A stretch of DNA of 64,000 nt from CAXNKG01 sp964202965 (GTDB taxonomy: Bacteria; Acidobacteriota; Vicinamibacteria; Vicinamibacterales; UBA2999). Below the pieces are notes generated by a model. The model ran no database searches. It was not told the origin of the DNA and worked only from the letters and a program-made list of their open reading frames with translations. Numbering within the stretch: the stretch's first letter is position 1; each line of letters opens with the position of its first letter. Below, piece by piece: positions 49,596-57,774 of the stretch. The DNA lies in assembly GCA_964202965.1 (NCBI GenBank), contig CAXNKG010000007.1, forward strand, positions 1 through 64,000, given 5' to 3'. The position numbers were made by a program, and so were the translations under genes.

Positions 49596-50663
49596 GTGGC
49601 CTACAACGTTCTCGTGCTCGGTGCCTCGTACGGATCGCTCTTCGCGACCAAGCTGCTCATGGCAGGTCATCACGCGACGCTCGTGTGCACGAAACCGACC
49701 GCCGACCTGATTAATCGCGAGGGCACCGTCGTGCGGATGCCGATCAAGGGTCGCGAAACGCCTGTCGATATTTCCTCGAAGACGCTGTCCGGCCGGCTGA
49801 CTGCCGCCGCGCCCGACGAGGTCGATCCGGCGAAGTACGACCTCATCGTCCTCGGGATGCAGGAAGCGCAGTACGGCGCGCCGGGCGTGCGCGACCTCAC
49901 GCAGCGTGTCGCCAAGTCGCGGAAGCCCTGCCTCGCGATCATGAACATGCCGCCCTTGCCGTATCTCAAGCGCATTCCCGGGCTGTCGACGGAGGGACTC
50001 GATGCGTGCTACGCGGACCCTGGCGTATGGACGGCGTTCGACCCCGCGCTGGTGACGCTGGCGAGTCCAGATCCGCAGGCCTTCCGTCCTCCCGATCAGC
50101 CGAAAAACGTGCTGCAGGTCGGGCTGCCGACCAACTTCAAGGCGGCGCGGTTCGAGACAGACGAAGCGACGGCAATCCTGCGGAGGCTGGAATCGGATAT
50201 CGAGGCGGCGCGCTTCGATCCGGGCGGCGGACCGATCGAGATCCCCGTCAAACTCAAGGTGCACGATTCGATCTTTGTTCCGCTCGCCAAGTGGCCGATG
50301 CTGATGGCGGGGAATTACCGCTGCATTCGCAGGGACGACATGATCCCGATCCGCGAAGCGGTCCACGCCGACCTCACCCAGTCGCGCGAGGTGTACGATT
50401 GGGCCTCGACGCTGTGTACGTCGCTGGGCGCCGAGGACGAGGACCTGGTCCCCTTCGAGAAGTACGCGAAGGCGGCCGAGGGCCTGGGCAAGCCGTCCTC
50501 GGCGGCGCGGGCGCTCTTCGGCGGCGCGCAGAACATCGAGCGGGTCGATTGCCTGGTCCGCCGGATCGCGAAGCAGCACGGGCTCGAATCGCCGGTGCTC
50601 GACGAGATCGTGCGTTTCGTGGATGACCGGCTTGTGAAGAATCGCGCGGCGCAGGGCGTCTGA
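49596..50663 (+). CDS. Ketopantoate-reductase-like NAD(P)-binding protein
   Basis: 355 residues. The N-terminal Rossmann fold is VLVLGASYGSLFATKLLMAGHHATLVCTKP, which is the ApbA/PanE pattern. The C-terminal all-alpha domain (SIFVPLAKWPMLMAGNYRCIRRDDMIPIREAVH and later) is divergent. The gene is nine bases downstream of frc and probably cotranscribed, so it may act on an oxalate-pathway 2-oxo acid. Assignment to pantoate synthesis is not supported. Confidence 0.75.
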   Translation: MAYNVLVLGASYGSLFATKLLMAGHHATLVCTKPTADLINREGTVVRMPIKGRETPVDISSKTLSGRLTAAAPDEVDPAKYDLIVLGMQEAQYGAPGVRDLTQRVAKSRKPCLAIMNMPPLPYLKRIPGLSTEGLDACYADPGVWTAFDPALVTLASPDPQAFRPPDQPKNVLQVGLPTNFKAARFETDEATAILRRLESDIEAARFDPGGGPIEIPVKLKVHDSIFVPLAKWPMLMAGNYRCIRRDDMIPIREAVHADLTQSREVYDWASTLCTSLGAEDEDLVPFEKYAKAAEGLGKPSSAARALFGGAQNIERVDCLVRRIAKQHGLESPVLDEIVRFVDDRLVKNRAAQGV

Positions 50664-50685
50664 GCCGCTGCAGATAAGGAGTGCC

Positions 50686-51996
50686 ATGACGAAGACTGCG
50701 ATCGGCGTGCTTGCGCTGGCTATCGGACTCGCGGCCGGCGTTCCCCTGGGCGGCCGGTTGATGGCTCCAGAGGGGGCGCCGGCAGGTTCGGCACCGGCAC
50801 CGGCGTCGGCGTCGGCCGTGGCCGACGCAGTCGGGGCGCAGGACATTTCCGGTCCGTACGACGTCGTCGAAGGGTGGCCGAAAGATCTGGCCACGCTGCC
50901 CGGCCACGACAAGTGGACGTACGGGAGCGCGCGCGGCATTTTCGCGGAGAGCCCGGACCGCGTCTATCTGTTGGGCGGCGGCGAGCTGCCGAGCATCCCA
51001 CGCCCGTCGAGAACGAAGCTCGGCCCCAGTCTCGAGTTTCCGATCGGCGGCGTGCCGTTTCGCAACGCGAACCAGCTGACGCCCCCGGGCGGCGGCGGGT
51101 CCGGTTCGGATCCGGCGAAGGGGATGGACCTGTGGCGCGGCGCCGAGCCGCCGTTCCGCGAGCTCGGTGTCGACGCGCGCTGGGAACACTCGATCGTCGT
51201 CGTCAACGCGCAGGGCGACATCCTCGAAGGGTGGACGCAGTGGGACCAGATGATGAAGCGGCCGCACGCCGTCTACGTCAGTCCCTACGATGCCGAGAAG
51301 CACGTCTGGGTCGTGGACGATCACACCCACGCCATCTACAAGTTCACGAATGACGGCAAGACGCTCGTGCAGACGATCGGTACACCGAACGTCGCGGGCG
51401 CCGACGGCACCCACTTCAACCGGCCGACGTTCATGGCGTGGCTGCCCGACGGCAGCTTCTACGTGTCGGACGGGTATAACGGCACGCGCGTCGCCAAGTT
51501 CGACGCGAGCGGGAAGTTCCTGCTGGACTTCGGGATGCGCGGCGAGTCGGGCAAGGAGACGCGGCCCGGCTACATGAACAACGTGCACGGCGTGGCCGTC
51601 GACGTCGAGACGCGGCGCGTCTTCGTCAACGACCGCGACAACCACCGCATCCAGATCTTCGACGAGAACGGCGCGTACCTGTCGGAATGGAAGATCGCGG
51701 TCAGTCCCTCGAGCCTGCACTTCGTCGAGATCGCCGCCGATCGGACGCTGGCGACCTTCGACCGCAATACCCATAAGATGCTCAAATACGGCCTCGACGG
51801 CCGCCTGATCTACTCGTGGGGCACCGTGGCCGACTTTCCCGGGACCCTCTGGGGCGTCCACGGCATGAGCGTCGACCAGGAGGGAAATCTGTACGTGGCG
51901 GAGGTGGATTCGGGCCGCTTCCAGAAGTTCGCCCCCAGAGCCGGCGCCAACCCCGCCTATCTGATCGGAAAGCCGGTATATTCCGCGTGGAAGTAA
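50686..51996 (+). CDS. Secreted NHL/beta-propeller protein
   Basis: 436 residues. The N-terminal signal-anchor (VLALAIGLAAGVPLGG) is followed by six NHL-like blades with repeated 'AVYVSPYDAEKHVWVVDDHTHAIYKF', 'GSFYVSDGYNGTRVAKFDASGKFLLDFG', 'RRVFVNDRDNHRIQIFDENGAYL' and 'GNLYVAEVDSGRFQKFAPRAG'. It resembles peptidyl-alpha-hydroxyglycine lyase and SMP-30-type propellers. No catalytic claim is made. It is the first gene of the secreted cluster. Confidence 0.82.
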   Translation: MTKTAIGVLALAIGLAAGVPLGGRLMAPEGAPAGSAPAPASASAVADAVGAQDISGPYDVVEGWPKDLATLPGHDKWTYGSARGIFAESPDRVYLLGGGELPSIPRPSRTKLGPSLEFPIGGVPFRNANQLTPPGGGGSGSDPAKGMDLWRGAEPPFRELGVDARWEHSIVVVNAQGDILEGWTQWDQMMKRPHAVYVSPYDAEKHVWVVDDHTHAIYKFTNDGKTLVQTIGTPNVAGADGTHFNRPTFMAWLPDGSFYVSDGYNGTRVAKFDASGKFLLDFGMRGESGKETRPGYMNNVHGVAVDVETRRVFVNDRDNHRIQIFDENGAYLSEWKIAVSPSSLHFVEIAADRTLATFDRNTHKMLKYGLDGRLIYSWGTVADFPGTLWGVHGMSVDQEGNLYVAEVDSGRFQKFAPRAGANPAYLIGKPVYSAWK

Positions 51997-52004
51997 GGAG
52001 ACAT

Positions 52005-53147
52005 ATGCGCAGGTTCCTTGGTCTCGCGATTCTCGGTCTCACGGCATTACTCGGCGCGGGCGTCTCGGCGCAGGCCCCGAAACCGGCCGCCGCCGCGGCC
52101 GAGCGGGTCCTTCTCACAGACGACGTGTTCAAGACGGTCACCCTGTTGCGCGGCATTCCGGTCGATACGTTCTTCGAAGCGATGGGGATGTTCGCCAATG
52201 CCATGGGAAACGACTGCACCTTCTGCCACGACTCCAAGGCCTATTTCGACAAGGCGCTCTTTGCCTCGCCGACGCCGCGCATCCAGAAGGCGCGGCAGAT
52301 GATGGTGATGATGAACGACCTGAACCGGCGGTACTTTGCCGGCCAGACGCGCGTCACCTGCTTCACGTGCCACCAGGGCAACAACGCGCCGACGAGCGAT
52401 CCCGACTTCATGGTGCAGTACGGCGAGCCGACCGAGAATCCGAACCTGCGCGATTTCCCGACCGATGCGCGTATCACGGCGGATGCGGTGTTCGACAAGT
52501 ACATCCAGGCGCTCGGCGGCGCGCAGCGCGTGGCCGCGTTCACGAGTTACACGGCCAAAGGCACCTACAACGGCTTCGATACGTCGTTCGACAAGGTGCC
52601 GGTGGAGCTCTATGGCCGCGCGCCCGGCCAGCAGGCGATGGTGGTGCACTTCTCGACCGGGGTGAGCACGCGCGTATTCGACGGCACGGGCGGATGGATG
52701 TCGGGTCCCGACACGCCGCTGCCGCTGCTGACGCTGACGGAGGGCAACCTGGATCGCGCCAGGCTCGAGGCAGTCGCCGCGTTCCCGGCCGGTCTCCGCC
52801 AGGCCTTTCCCCGGTGGCGCGGGGGCCGCACCGCCATCGACGACGCGGAGGTCGTCGTGCTGCAGGGAATGGATGCGGCCGGCCAGCCGGTCGCGCACTT
52901 CTATTTCAACGAAGCCGGATTGCTCGTCCGCATGATCCGCTTCACGCGCACGCCGGTCGGCTTCGTCCCGACGCAGATCGACTACAGCGACTACCGCGAC
53001 GTTGCGGGGGTGAAGGTCCCGTTCACGCGCAGAGTCTCGCAGACCTACATGCAGATGACGGTCGAGCTCACCGACGTGCAGCCGAACGCCGCGGTCGCCG
53101 CCACGCGCTTCGCACGGCCGATGCCGTATGCACGTTCGAGAATCTGA
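52005..53147 (+). CDS. Secreted multiheme cytochrome c, photosynthetic reaction-centre cytochrome-like
   Basis: 380 residues. After a signal peptide there are two CxxCH hemes: C71-T-F-C74-H75 and C119-F-T-C122-H123. The spacing and flanks (FFEAMGMFANAMGNDCTFCHDS; KARQMMVMMNDLNRRYFAGQTRVTCFTCHQGNNAP) match the acidobacterial/reaction-centre PufC-like domain. The rest, residues about 150-380, is a beta-rich domain similar to that seen in other secreted proteins here (VPFTRRVSQTYMQMTVELTDVQPNAAV). AAGGAG precedes ATG 52005. The stop overlaps the DUF6152 ATG. Confidence 0.87.
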   Translation: MRRFLGLAILGLTALLGAGVSAQAPKPAAAAAERVLLTDDVFKTVTLLRGIPVDTFFEAMGMFANAMGNDCTFCHDSKAYFDKALFASPTPRIQKARQMMVMMNDLNRRYFAGQTRVTCFTCHQGNNAPTSDPDFMVQYGEPTENPNLRDFPTDARITADAVFDKYIQALGGAQRVAAFTSYTAKGTYNGFDTSFDKVPVELYGRAPGQQAMVVHFSTGVSTRVFDGTGGWMSGPDTPLPLLTLTEGNLDRARLEAVAAFPAGLRQAFPRWRGGRTAIDDAEVVVLQGMDAAGQPVAHFYFNEAGLLVRMIRFTRTPVGFVPTQIDYSDYRDVAGVKVPFTRRVSQTYMQMTVELTDVQPNAAVAATRFARPMPYARSRI

Positions 53148-53545
53148 TGCGGACTGCGACGTTCCTCCTGCTCGCGCTCGCGCTGCCCGCGCAGGCCGCC
53201 GCGCATCATTCGTTCTCGGCCGAATTCGACGGCAACGCCCCGATCACGCTCAAGGGCAAGCTCTCGAAGATGGAGTGGGTCAACCCGCACGGCTGGCTGC
53301 ACATCGACGTGGCGCAGCCCGACGGGAAAGTCGTGACGTGGGCCGTCGAGACGGGCGCGACCAATGCCCTCATGCGGCGTGGCCTGCGACAGGCCGATTT
53401 CCCGATCGGCAGCGAGGTGGTGGTCCAGGGGTTCAAGGCGAAGAACGGGTCGCCGAGCGCCAACGGCAGCTCGGTCACCTTCGCTGACGGGCGCAACTTC
53501 TTCCTTGGCGCGAGCGATGCGCCGCAGGGGAGCCCAGCACGGTAA
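53147..53545 (+). CDS. DUF6152-like small secreted protein (copy 3)
   Basis: 132 residues. Signal peptide MRTATFLLLALALPAQAAA, then HHSFSAEFDGNAPITLKGKLSKMEWVNPHGWLHIDVAQPDGKVVTWAVETGATNALMRRGLRQADFPIGSEVVVQGFKAKNGSPSANGSSV. It is nearly the same as copy 4 at 57359 through the 'KMEWVNPH-WLHIDV-QPDG' core. TGATG overlaps the cytochrome stop, so it is coupled to that gene. The function is unknown; its partner genes suggest a chaperone or accessory in an extracytoplasmic redox pathway. Confidence 0.85.
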   Translation: MRTATFLLLALALPAQAAAHHSFSAEFDGNAPITLKGKLSKMEWVNPHGWLHIDVAQPDGKVVTWAVETGATNALMRRGLRQADFPIGSEVVVQGFKAKNGSPSANGSSVTFADGRNFFLGASDAPQGSPAR

Positions 53546-53559
53546 AGGCGCCACGGCGG

Positions 53560-54306
53560 CTGGCGGCGCGGCTCCTGCTGGCGGCGACGGTCCTCGCGCT
53601 GGCGCCGGGTCCGCTGCAGGCGCAGGCGGTCGCGCGCACGCCCGACGGCAAGCCCGATCTGTCCGGCATCTGGCAGGCGGTCACCACGGCCAGCTGGAAT
53701 ATCCAGGCGCACGCGGCTGAGAAGGACGTGCCCGCCGGACTGGGCATCGTCGAGGGGAATGACATCCCGTATCAGCCGTGGGCCCTCGCGAAGCAGCAGG
53801 CAAACTACGCCGCTCGCGCGACGGCCGATCCCGAACGCCGCTGCTATCTTCCCGGCGTTCCGCGGGTCATGTACCTGCCGTATCCCTTCCAGATTTTTCA
53901 GACGGCACAGCACATCGCCATGACATTCGAATGGGCGCACGTCGTCCGGCGGATCTATGTGAATACGCCCCATCCGCCGGGACCGATCGAGTGGTGGATG
54001 GGAGATTCACGCGGCCGGTGGGAGGGCGACACGCTCGTTGTCGACGTCGTGCATTTCACGGACAAGACCTGGTTCGACCGCGCCGGCAATTTTCACAGCT
54101 CCGCTCTCCACGTCGTCGAGCGGTACACGCCGATGGGGCCGAACCATATCCAGTACGAGGCGACGATCGAGGATCCGATGGTCTTTACGCGGCCGTGGAC
54201 GATCAGCGTTCCGATCTATCGCCGCACGGAGGCCAATGTGCGCCTTCTGGAGTACGAGTGCTATACCTTTGGATTCGAGCACACATGGCTCAAGCCGCCG
54301 CAATGA
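53560..54306 (+). CDS. Secreted 'RTPDGKPDLSGIW' family protein (copy 1), start unclear
   Basis: About 248 residues if CTG 53560 is used. The frame is closed by a stop near 53487 and holds no ATG, GTG or TTG before ATG 53728, which lies after the signal peptide. Upstream is a hydrophobic leader, then TPDGKPDLSGIWQAVTTASWN, IPYQPWALAKQQAN, DPERRCYLPGVPRVMYLPYPFQI, WWMGDSRGRWEGDTLVVDVVHF, RPWTISVPIYRR and a Cys near the end. A GTA at 53542 with GGGGAG upstream could be a sequence-changed GTG. The family is frequent in acidobacteria, and I do not know its function. Confidence 0.7.
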   Translation: MAARLLLAATVLALAPGPLQAQAVARTPDGKPDLSGIWQAVTTASWNIQAHAAEKDVPAGLGIVEGNDIPYQPWALAKQQANYAARATADPERRCYLPGVPRVMYLPYPFQIFQTAQHIAMTFEWAHVVRRIYVNTPHPPGPIEWWMGDSRGRWEGDTLVVDVVHFTDKTWFDRAGNFHSSALHVVERYTPMGPNHIQYEATIEDPMVFTRPWTISVPIYRRTEANVRLLEYECYTFGFEHTWLKPPQ

Positions 54307-55112
54307 GCATCATGCGCTCTCCCGTGCTGTTGATCGCGATGGTCGTCGCGCTCGTGCCTGCGACCGCGAGAGCCCAGACATATACACCCCCACGCACCGC
54401 CGACGGTCAACCGGATCTGCAGGGCATCTGGATGCCCGCCGGGACGTTTTACAACATCCAGGATCTCGAATTCCAGGCCGTGTATCAGACGTTTGCGGCA
54501 TCGGACTCCGCTCAGCGAGGACGGAGCCTCGTCGTCGATCCGCCGGACGGGAAGATTCCCTACCAGCCGTGGGCGTTGGAGAAGTCGAACCTGGTACTCA
54601 AGAACCATGCGGAGCCGACGGCGCAGTTTCTCGATCCGAATGCGCGCTGTTTCCTTCACGGCGTGCCGCGCCATCTGAACAACCGCGAGTTCGAAATCTT
54701 CCAGCCGAAGGGCCACGTCGTGATCTTCAATATGGCGCACCATACGTATCGCGCCATCCCGCTCAACGCCGCTCCGCGTCCGCCAGAGGCCATCAAGCTC
54801 TATATGGGCGACTCACGGGGACGATGGGAGGGAAACACGCTCGTCGTCGACGTGACCAATAACAACGACCAGACGTGGTTCGACGTCGTCGGGAGCTTCC
54901 ACAGCGACGCGATGCGGGTCACGGAGCGTTTGACGCCCATCAACGCGGATGCCATCGCATACGAAGCCGTCATTACCGACCCCAAGGTGTACACGAGGCC
55001 CTGGACCTTCGCGCTCCGTTTCAACCGGATCAAGGACTACGGTTCTGAAATCTGGGAAGAGGCGTGCCACGAGAATAACGAGCGGACGCTGGAGCTGATG
55101 CTCAAGCGATAA
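54303..55112 (+). CDS. Secreted 'RTPDGKPDLSGIW' family protein (copy 2)
   Basis: 269 residues. Signal peptide, then TADGQPDLQGIWMPAGTFYN, IPYQPWALEKSN, DPNARCFLHGVPRHLN, LYMGDSRGRWEGNTLVVDVTNNNDQTWFDVVG, YEAVITDPKVYTRPWTFALRFN and EEACHENN near the end. The shared Cys-Phe/Tyr-Leu-x-Gly-Val-Pro-Arg, GDSRGRWEG and 'TWFD' are the family's conserved stretches. ATGA overlap with copy 1 makes them one operon. Confidence 0.83.
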   Translation: MSIMRSPVLLIAMVVALVPATARAQTYTPPRTADGQPDLQGIWMPAGTFYNIQDLEFQAVYQTFAASDSAQRGRSLVVDPPDGKIPYQPWALEKSNLVLKNHAEPTAQFLDPNARCFLHGVPRHLNNREFEIFQPKGHVVIFNMAHHTYRAIPLNAAPRPPEAIKLYMGDSRGRWEGNTLVVDVTNNNDQTWFDVVGSFHSDAMRVTERLTPINADAIAYEAVITDPKVYTRPWTFALRFNRIKDYGSEIWEEACHENNERTLELMLKR

Positions 55113-55122
55113 GGAGGCTGGA

Positions 55123-55566
55123 ATGAATCTGGTTCGAGCCGTTATTACCGCAGGGGCGGTTCTCGCCATGCCCGCGCTCGCGCACGCCCAGGAAGAAGCC
55201 GCGCCGCCGCGCGTGCCGGTGCCGAAGGCCATCACCACGGTCAAGGCCTCGCGAACTGCCACGAAGACGGTCAGGACGCCGGTGGCCGTCGTGACGCCTG
55301 CGCATGATCCGGCCGCTCCGGCATTCCGGGGCGAGGGGTGGTTCCAGCAGGAATGCGGCGTGTGCCATCTTGGGCGCTGGCGGAAGCAGGGCCAGCTGCA
55401 GCCGTACGCGCCGCCGCTGACGGGCGTGCTCAAGAGCGCCAATCCTGCGCGTGAAGCCGCCGTGCGCGCGTTCATACAGACGGGGAGCCAGAACATGCCC
55501 GGGTTCCGGAATACGTTTACGGCCGCCGAGTTCGACGAGCTCGTTGCCTATCTGAAAACCCTGTAA
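55123..55566 (+). CDS. Secreted monoheme cytochrome c
   Basis: 147 residues. Signal peptide MNLVRAVITAGAVLAMPALAHA, a Lys/Thr/Pro-rich linker, then GWFQQECGVCHLGRW (heme on C78/C81/H82) and NMPGFRNTFTAAEFDELVAYLKTL, where Met is the distal ligand. An AAGGAGG-type site precedes it in the ten-base gap. It is probably the soluble electron carrier of this cluster. Confidence 0.88.
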   Translation: MNLVRAVITAGAVLAMPALAHAQEEAAPPRVPVPKAITTVKASRTATKTVRTPVAVVTPAHDPAAPAFRGEGWFQQECGVCHLGRWRKQGQLQPYAPPLTGVLKSANPAREAAVRAFIQTGSQNMPGFRNTFTAAEFDELVAYLKTL

Positions 55567-55570
55567 ATGA

Positions 55571-55592
55571 AAATGGGGTCGGGAGTCATTTC
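55571..55592. repeat. Imperfect palindromic REP-like element before the propeller gene
   Basis: AAATGGGGTCGGGAGTCATTT-type sequence with AAATG/CATTT arms. It sits directly before ATG 55593 and its GGGAG serves as that gene's ribosome site. It is a variant of the GGGGTC elements at 43808 and 46100. Confidence 0.5.
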
Positions 55593-57356
55593 ATGAGGAC
55601 ACACATGACCCGGATGATGCTTGCGACCGTCGTGATTGCTGGAAGCCTCGCGACGGTTCCCACGCTGACGCAGTCGGGCGACGGGAACGGATCGCTCACT
55701 GGCACCGTGAAGGGCGCTGACGGCACAGTGATGGAGGGCGTGGTCGTGTCTGCCCGATCGGCCACCCACGCCTGGACGACGTCGGTGTATACCGATGCGC
55801 GCGGGCAGTACCGCTTTCCGCCGCTGACCCCAGGCCAGTACGCGGTGTGGGCCCAGGCCAAGGGCTACGCCGTCGCCAGAGCCGGCGCGAATGTCGCACA
55901 CGGTGGGGCGGTCGCCGACGTGCGGCTCGAGCCGCTGACCGATGCGAAGGTCATCGGGCGGCAGCTGGATGGTCCCGAGTGGTTTGCCGCGCTGCCGGAA
56001 GCGACCAATGACGACAAGCGGATGAAGCACCTGCTGCGGAACAACTGCACCGCGTGCCACGGTCCCGCCTATACGCTGGCCCCCCGATTCGATGCCACCG
56101 GCTGGCGCAGCATCATCGACGTGATGGCGCGAGGGATCCCGCCGACTCGAGGGCCTGGCGAAGGCAACCGTACGTGGCAGGCATACAAGGACGACCTCGC
56201 CGAGTATCTCGGCCGCGTCTCGAAGGATCTCCAGCTGAAGCCGGGACCGCGTCCGTCTGGCGCCGCGACGCGCGTCGTCATCACGGAGTTCGACATTCCG
56301 CGCCAGGGGCGGCCCTTGTCAGTTCATACGGGAACGATCTGGACCGACGGTCCGGGCACCCGGTACGAGAGCAAGGGCGCGCGTGACATCTGGGTCGACA
56401 GCACGGGCAAGCTGTGGGTCTCGGACGACCGCAGCATGGGTCGCACGACCGGACGCCTCGATCCGAGGACCGGCACGTGGACGGACTACGCGCTGCCGGA
56501 TGCCAAGGGCATCGCGACCAACTCGCACGGCATCTGGGGCGATCGCAGGACGGACATGATCTTCCAGGGCGGCCAGCCTGACGGCGCCATCCTCGCGTTC
56601 GATACGCGGAAGGAAGAGTTCGTCCACTTCGCGCGGCCGAACACGATTCCAGGCGGCGGCGGGCATATCGACGTCGACTCCGAGGGGAATGCGTGGGCGC
56701 CGGCGGAGGCGGGCGCGCTGCGGCTGAACCCGAAAACCGGCGAGTACACCTATTTCCCCGTCCCGTACCCGGACGAGGTGCCGCAGGCCAACCGGAACCA
56801 GTACGGCCTGGCGGTGGATGCGCAGGACAACGTCTGGCTCGCGCGCGCGGGCCTCGAAGCCGTCGCGTGGCTCGATCCGAAGACCGGGGCGACGGGCCAC
56901 GTGCGGTTCGACCCGTTGCCGACGCCGACCCTGACTGAGAAGGACCGCAGCATGCCGGTCGGCATGAACTTCGGCCCGCCGAACGGCCGCGGTCCGCGGC
57001 GGCTTGGCGCCGGCGGCCGCAACGGCGGCAACTTCATGTGGGTTGCCCTGAACAAGTCGGACGAGCTGGCGAAGATCGACGTGAGAACGAAGCAGCTCGT
57101 GAAGGCCTACAAGATGCCCGAGGGCAGCGCGCCCTATTTCGCCACGGTCGACAAGAACGGCCACGTGTGGGTGCCGGCGCAGAACGCCGATCGCATCTAC
57201 AAGCTCGATCCGCGCACGGAACAGATGACGGAGTTCCAGTTGCCGACGCGCGGCACCGATCTGCGCCACCTGACCGTCGATGACAGCACGCCAACCCCGA
57301 CGATCTGGGTCACGTACAACCGCTCGAACAAGATCGCGCGGCTGCAGGAGCGATAG
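55593..57356 (+). CDS. Secreted protein with carboxypeptidase-regulatory domain, heme site and NHL propeller
   Basis: 587 residues. Residues about 33-115 are a carboxypeptidase-regulatory (CarboxypepD_reg) domain (GSLTGTVKGADGTVMEGVVVSA; YTDARGQYRFPPLTPGQYAVWA). Residues about 145-215 hold one heme motif (C152-T-A-C155-H156). From about 235 a propeller begins (RDIWVDSTGKLWVSDDRS, NSHGIWGDRRT, HIDVDSEGNAWAPAEAGALR, GLAVDAQDNVWLARAGLE, ATVDKNGHVWVPAQNADRIYKLDP). This resembles virginiamycin-B-lyase-like streptogramin propellers; lyase activity is not implied. It ends two bases before the next ATG. Confidence 0.85.
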   Translation: MRTHMTRMMLATVVIAGSLATVPTLTQSGDGNGSLTGTVKGADGTVMEGVVVSARSATHAWTTSVYTDARGQYRFPPLTPGQYAVWAQAKGYAVARAGANVAHGGAVADVRLEPLTDAKVIGRQLDGPEWFAALPEATNDDKRMKHLLRNNCTACHGPAYTLAPRFDATGWRSIIDVMARGIPPTRGPGEGNRTWQAYKDDLAEYLGRVSKDLQLKPGPRPSGAATRVVITEFDIPRQGRPLSVHTGTIWTDGPGTRYESKGARDIWVDSTGKLWVSDDRSMGRTTGRLDPRTGTWTDYALPDAKGIATNSHGIWGDRRTDMIFQGGQPDGAILAFDTRKEEFVHFARPNTIPGGGGHIDVDSEGNAWAPAEAGALRLNPKTGEYTYFPVPYPDEVPQANRNQYGLAVDAQDNVWLARAGLEAVAWLDPKTGATGHVRFDPLPTPTLTEKDRSMPVGMNFGPPNGRGPRRLGAGGRNGGNFMWVALNKSDELAKIDVRTKQLVKAYKMPEGSAPYFATVDKNGHVWVPAQNADRIYKLDPRTEQMTEFQLPTRGTDLRHLTVDDSTPTPTIWVTYNRSNKIARLQER

Positions 57357-57358
57357 AC

Positions 57359-57763
57359 ATGAAGCGCCTTTTCCTCGTTGCGGCGGGTCTCTCTCTGGCG
57401 TGGCCGTTGTCGGCCATTGCGCACCATTCGTTCGCGGCGGAATTCGACGCGACGCAACCCACGAAGCTGACGGGCAGGCTGACGAAGATGGAGTGGGTCA
57501 ATCCCCACGTCTGGCTGCACATCGACGTCACGCAGCCCGACGGCAGCGTCGTCAACTGGGCGGTCGAGGCGAACGGGCCGAATGCCCTCATGCGTCAGGG
57601 CCTGCGGCAGAGTGACTTTCCGCTCGCCGCCGAGGTCGTGGTCGAGGGGTACCGGGCGAAGAACGGGTCGCCGACCGCCAGCGGCACGACGGTCAAGTTT
57701 GCGGACGGCCGGAACTTCTTCCTCGGGGCTGCGGCCGGGACACCGGGCCAGGCGCCCCGGTAA
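57359..57763 (+). CDS. DUF6152-like small secreted protein (copy 4)
   Basis: 134 residues. Signal peptide MKRLFLVAAGLSLAWPLSAIA, then HHSFAAEFDATQPTKLTGRLTKMEWVNPHVWLHIDVTQPDGSVVNWAVEANGPNALMRQGLRQSDFPLAAEVVVEGYRAKNGSPTASGTTV. It is the closest relative of copy 3 at 53147. It closes the plus-strand part of the cluster and is convergent with copy 3 of the RTPDGKPDL family. Confidence 0.85.
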   Translation: MKRLFLVAAGLSLAWPLSAIAHHSFAAEFDATQPTKLTGRLTKMEWVNPHVWLHIDVTQPDGSVVNWAVEANGPNALMRQGLRQSDFPLAAEVVVEGYRAKNGSPTASGTTVKFADGRNFFLGAAAGTPGQAPR

Positions 57764-57774
57764 CGATCACCGGG

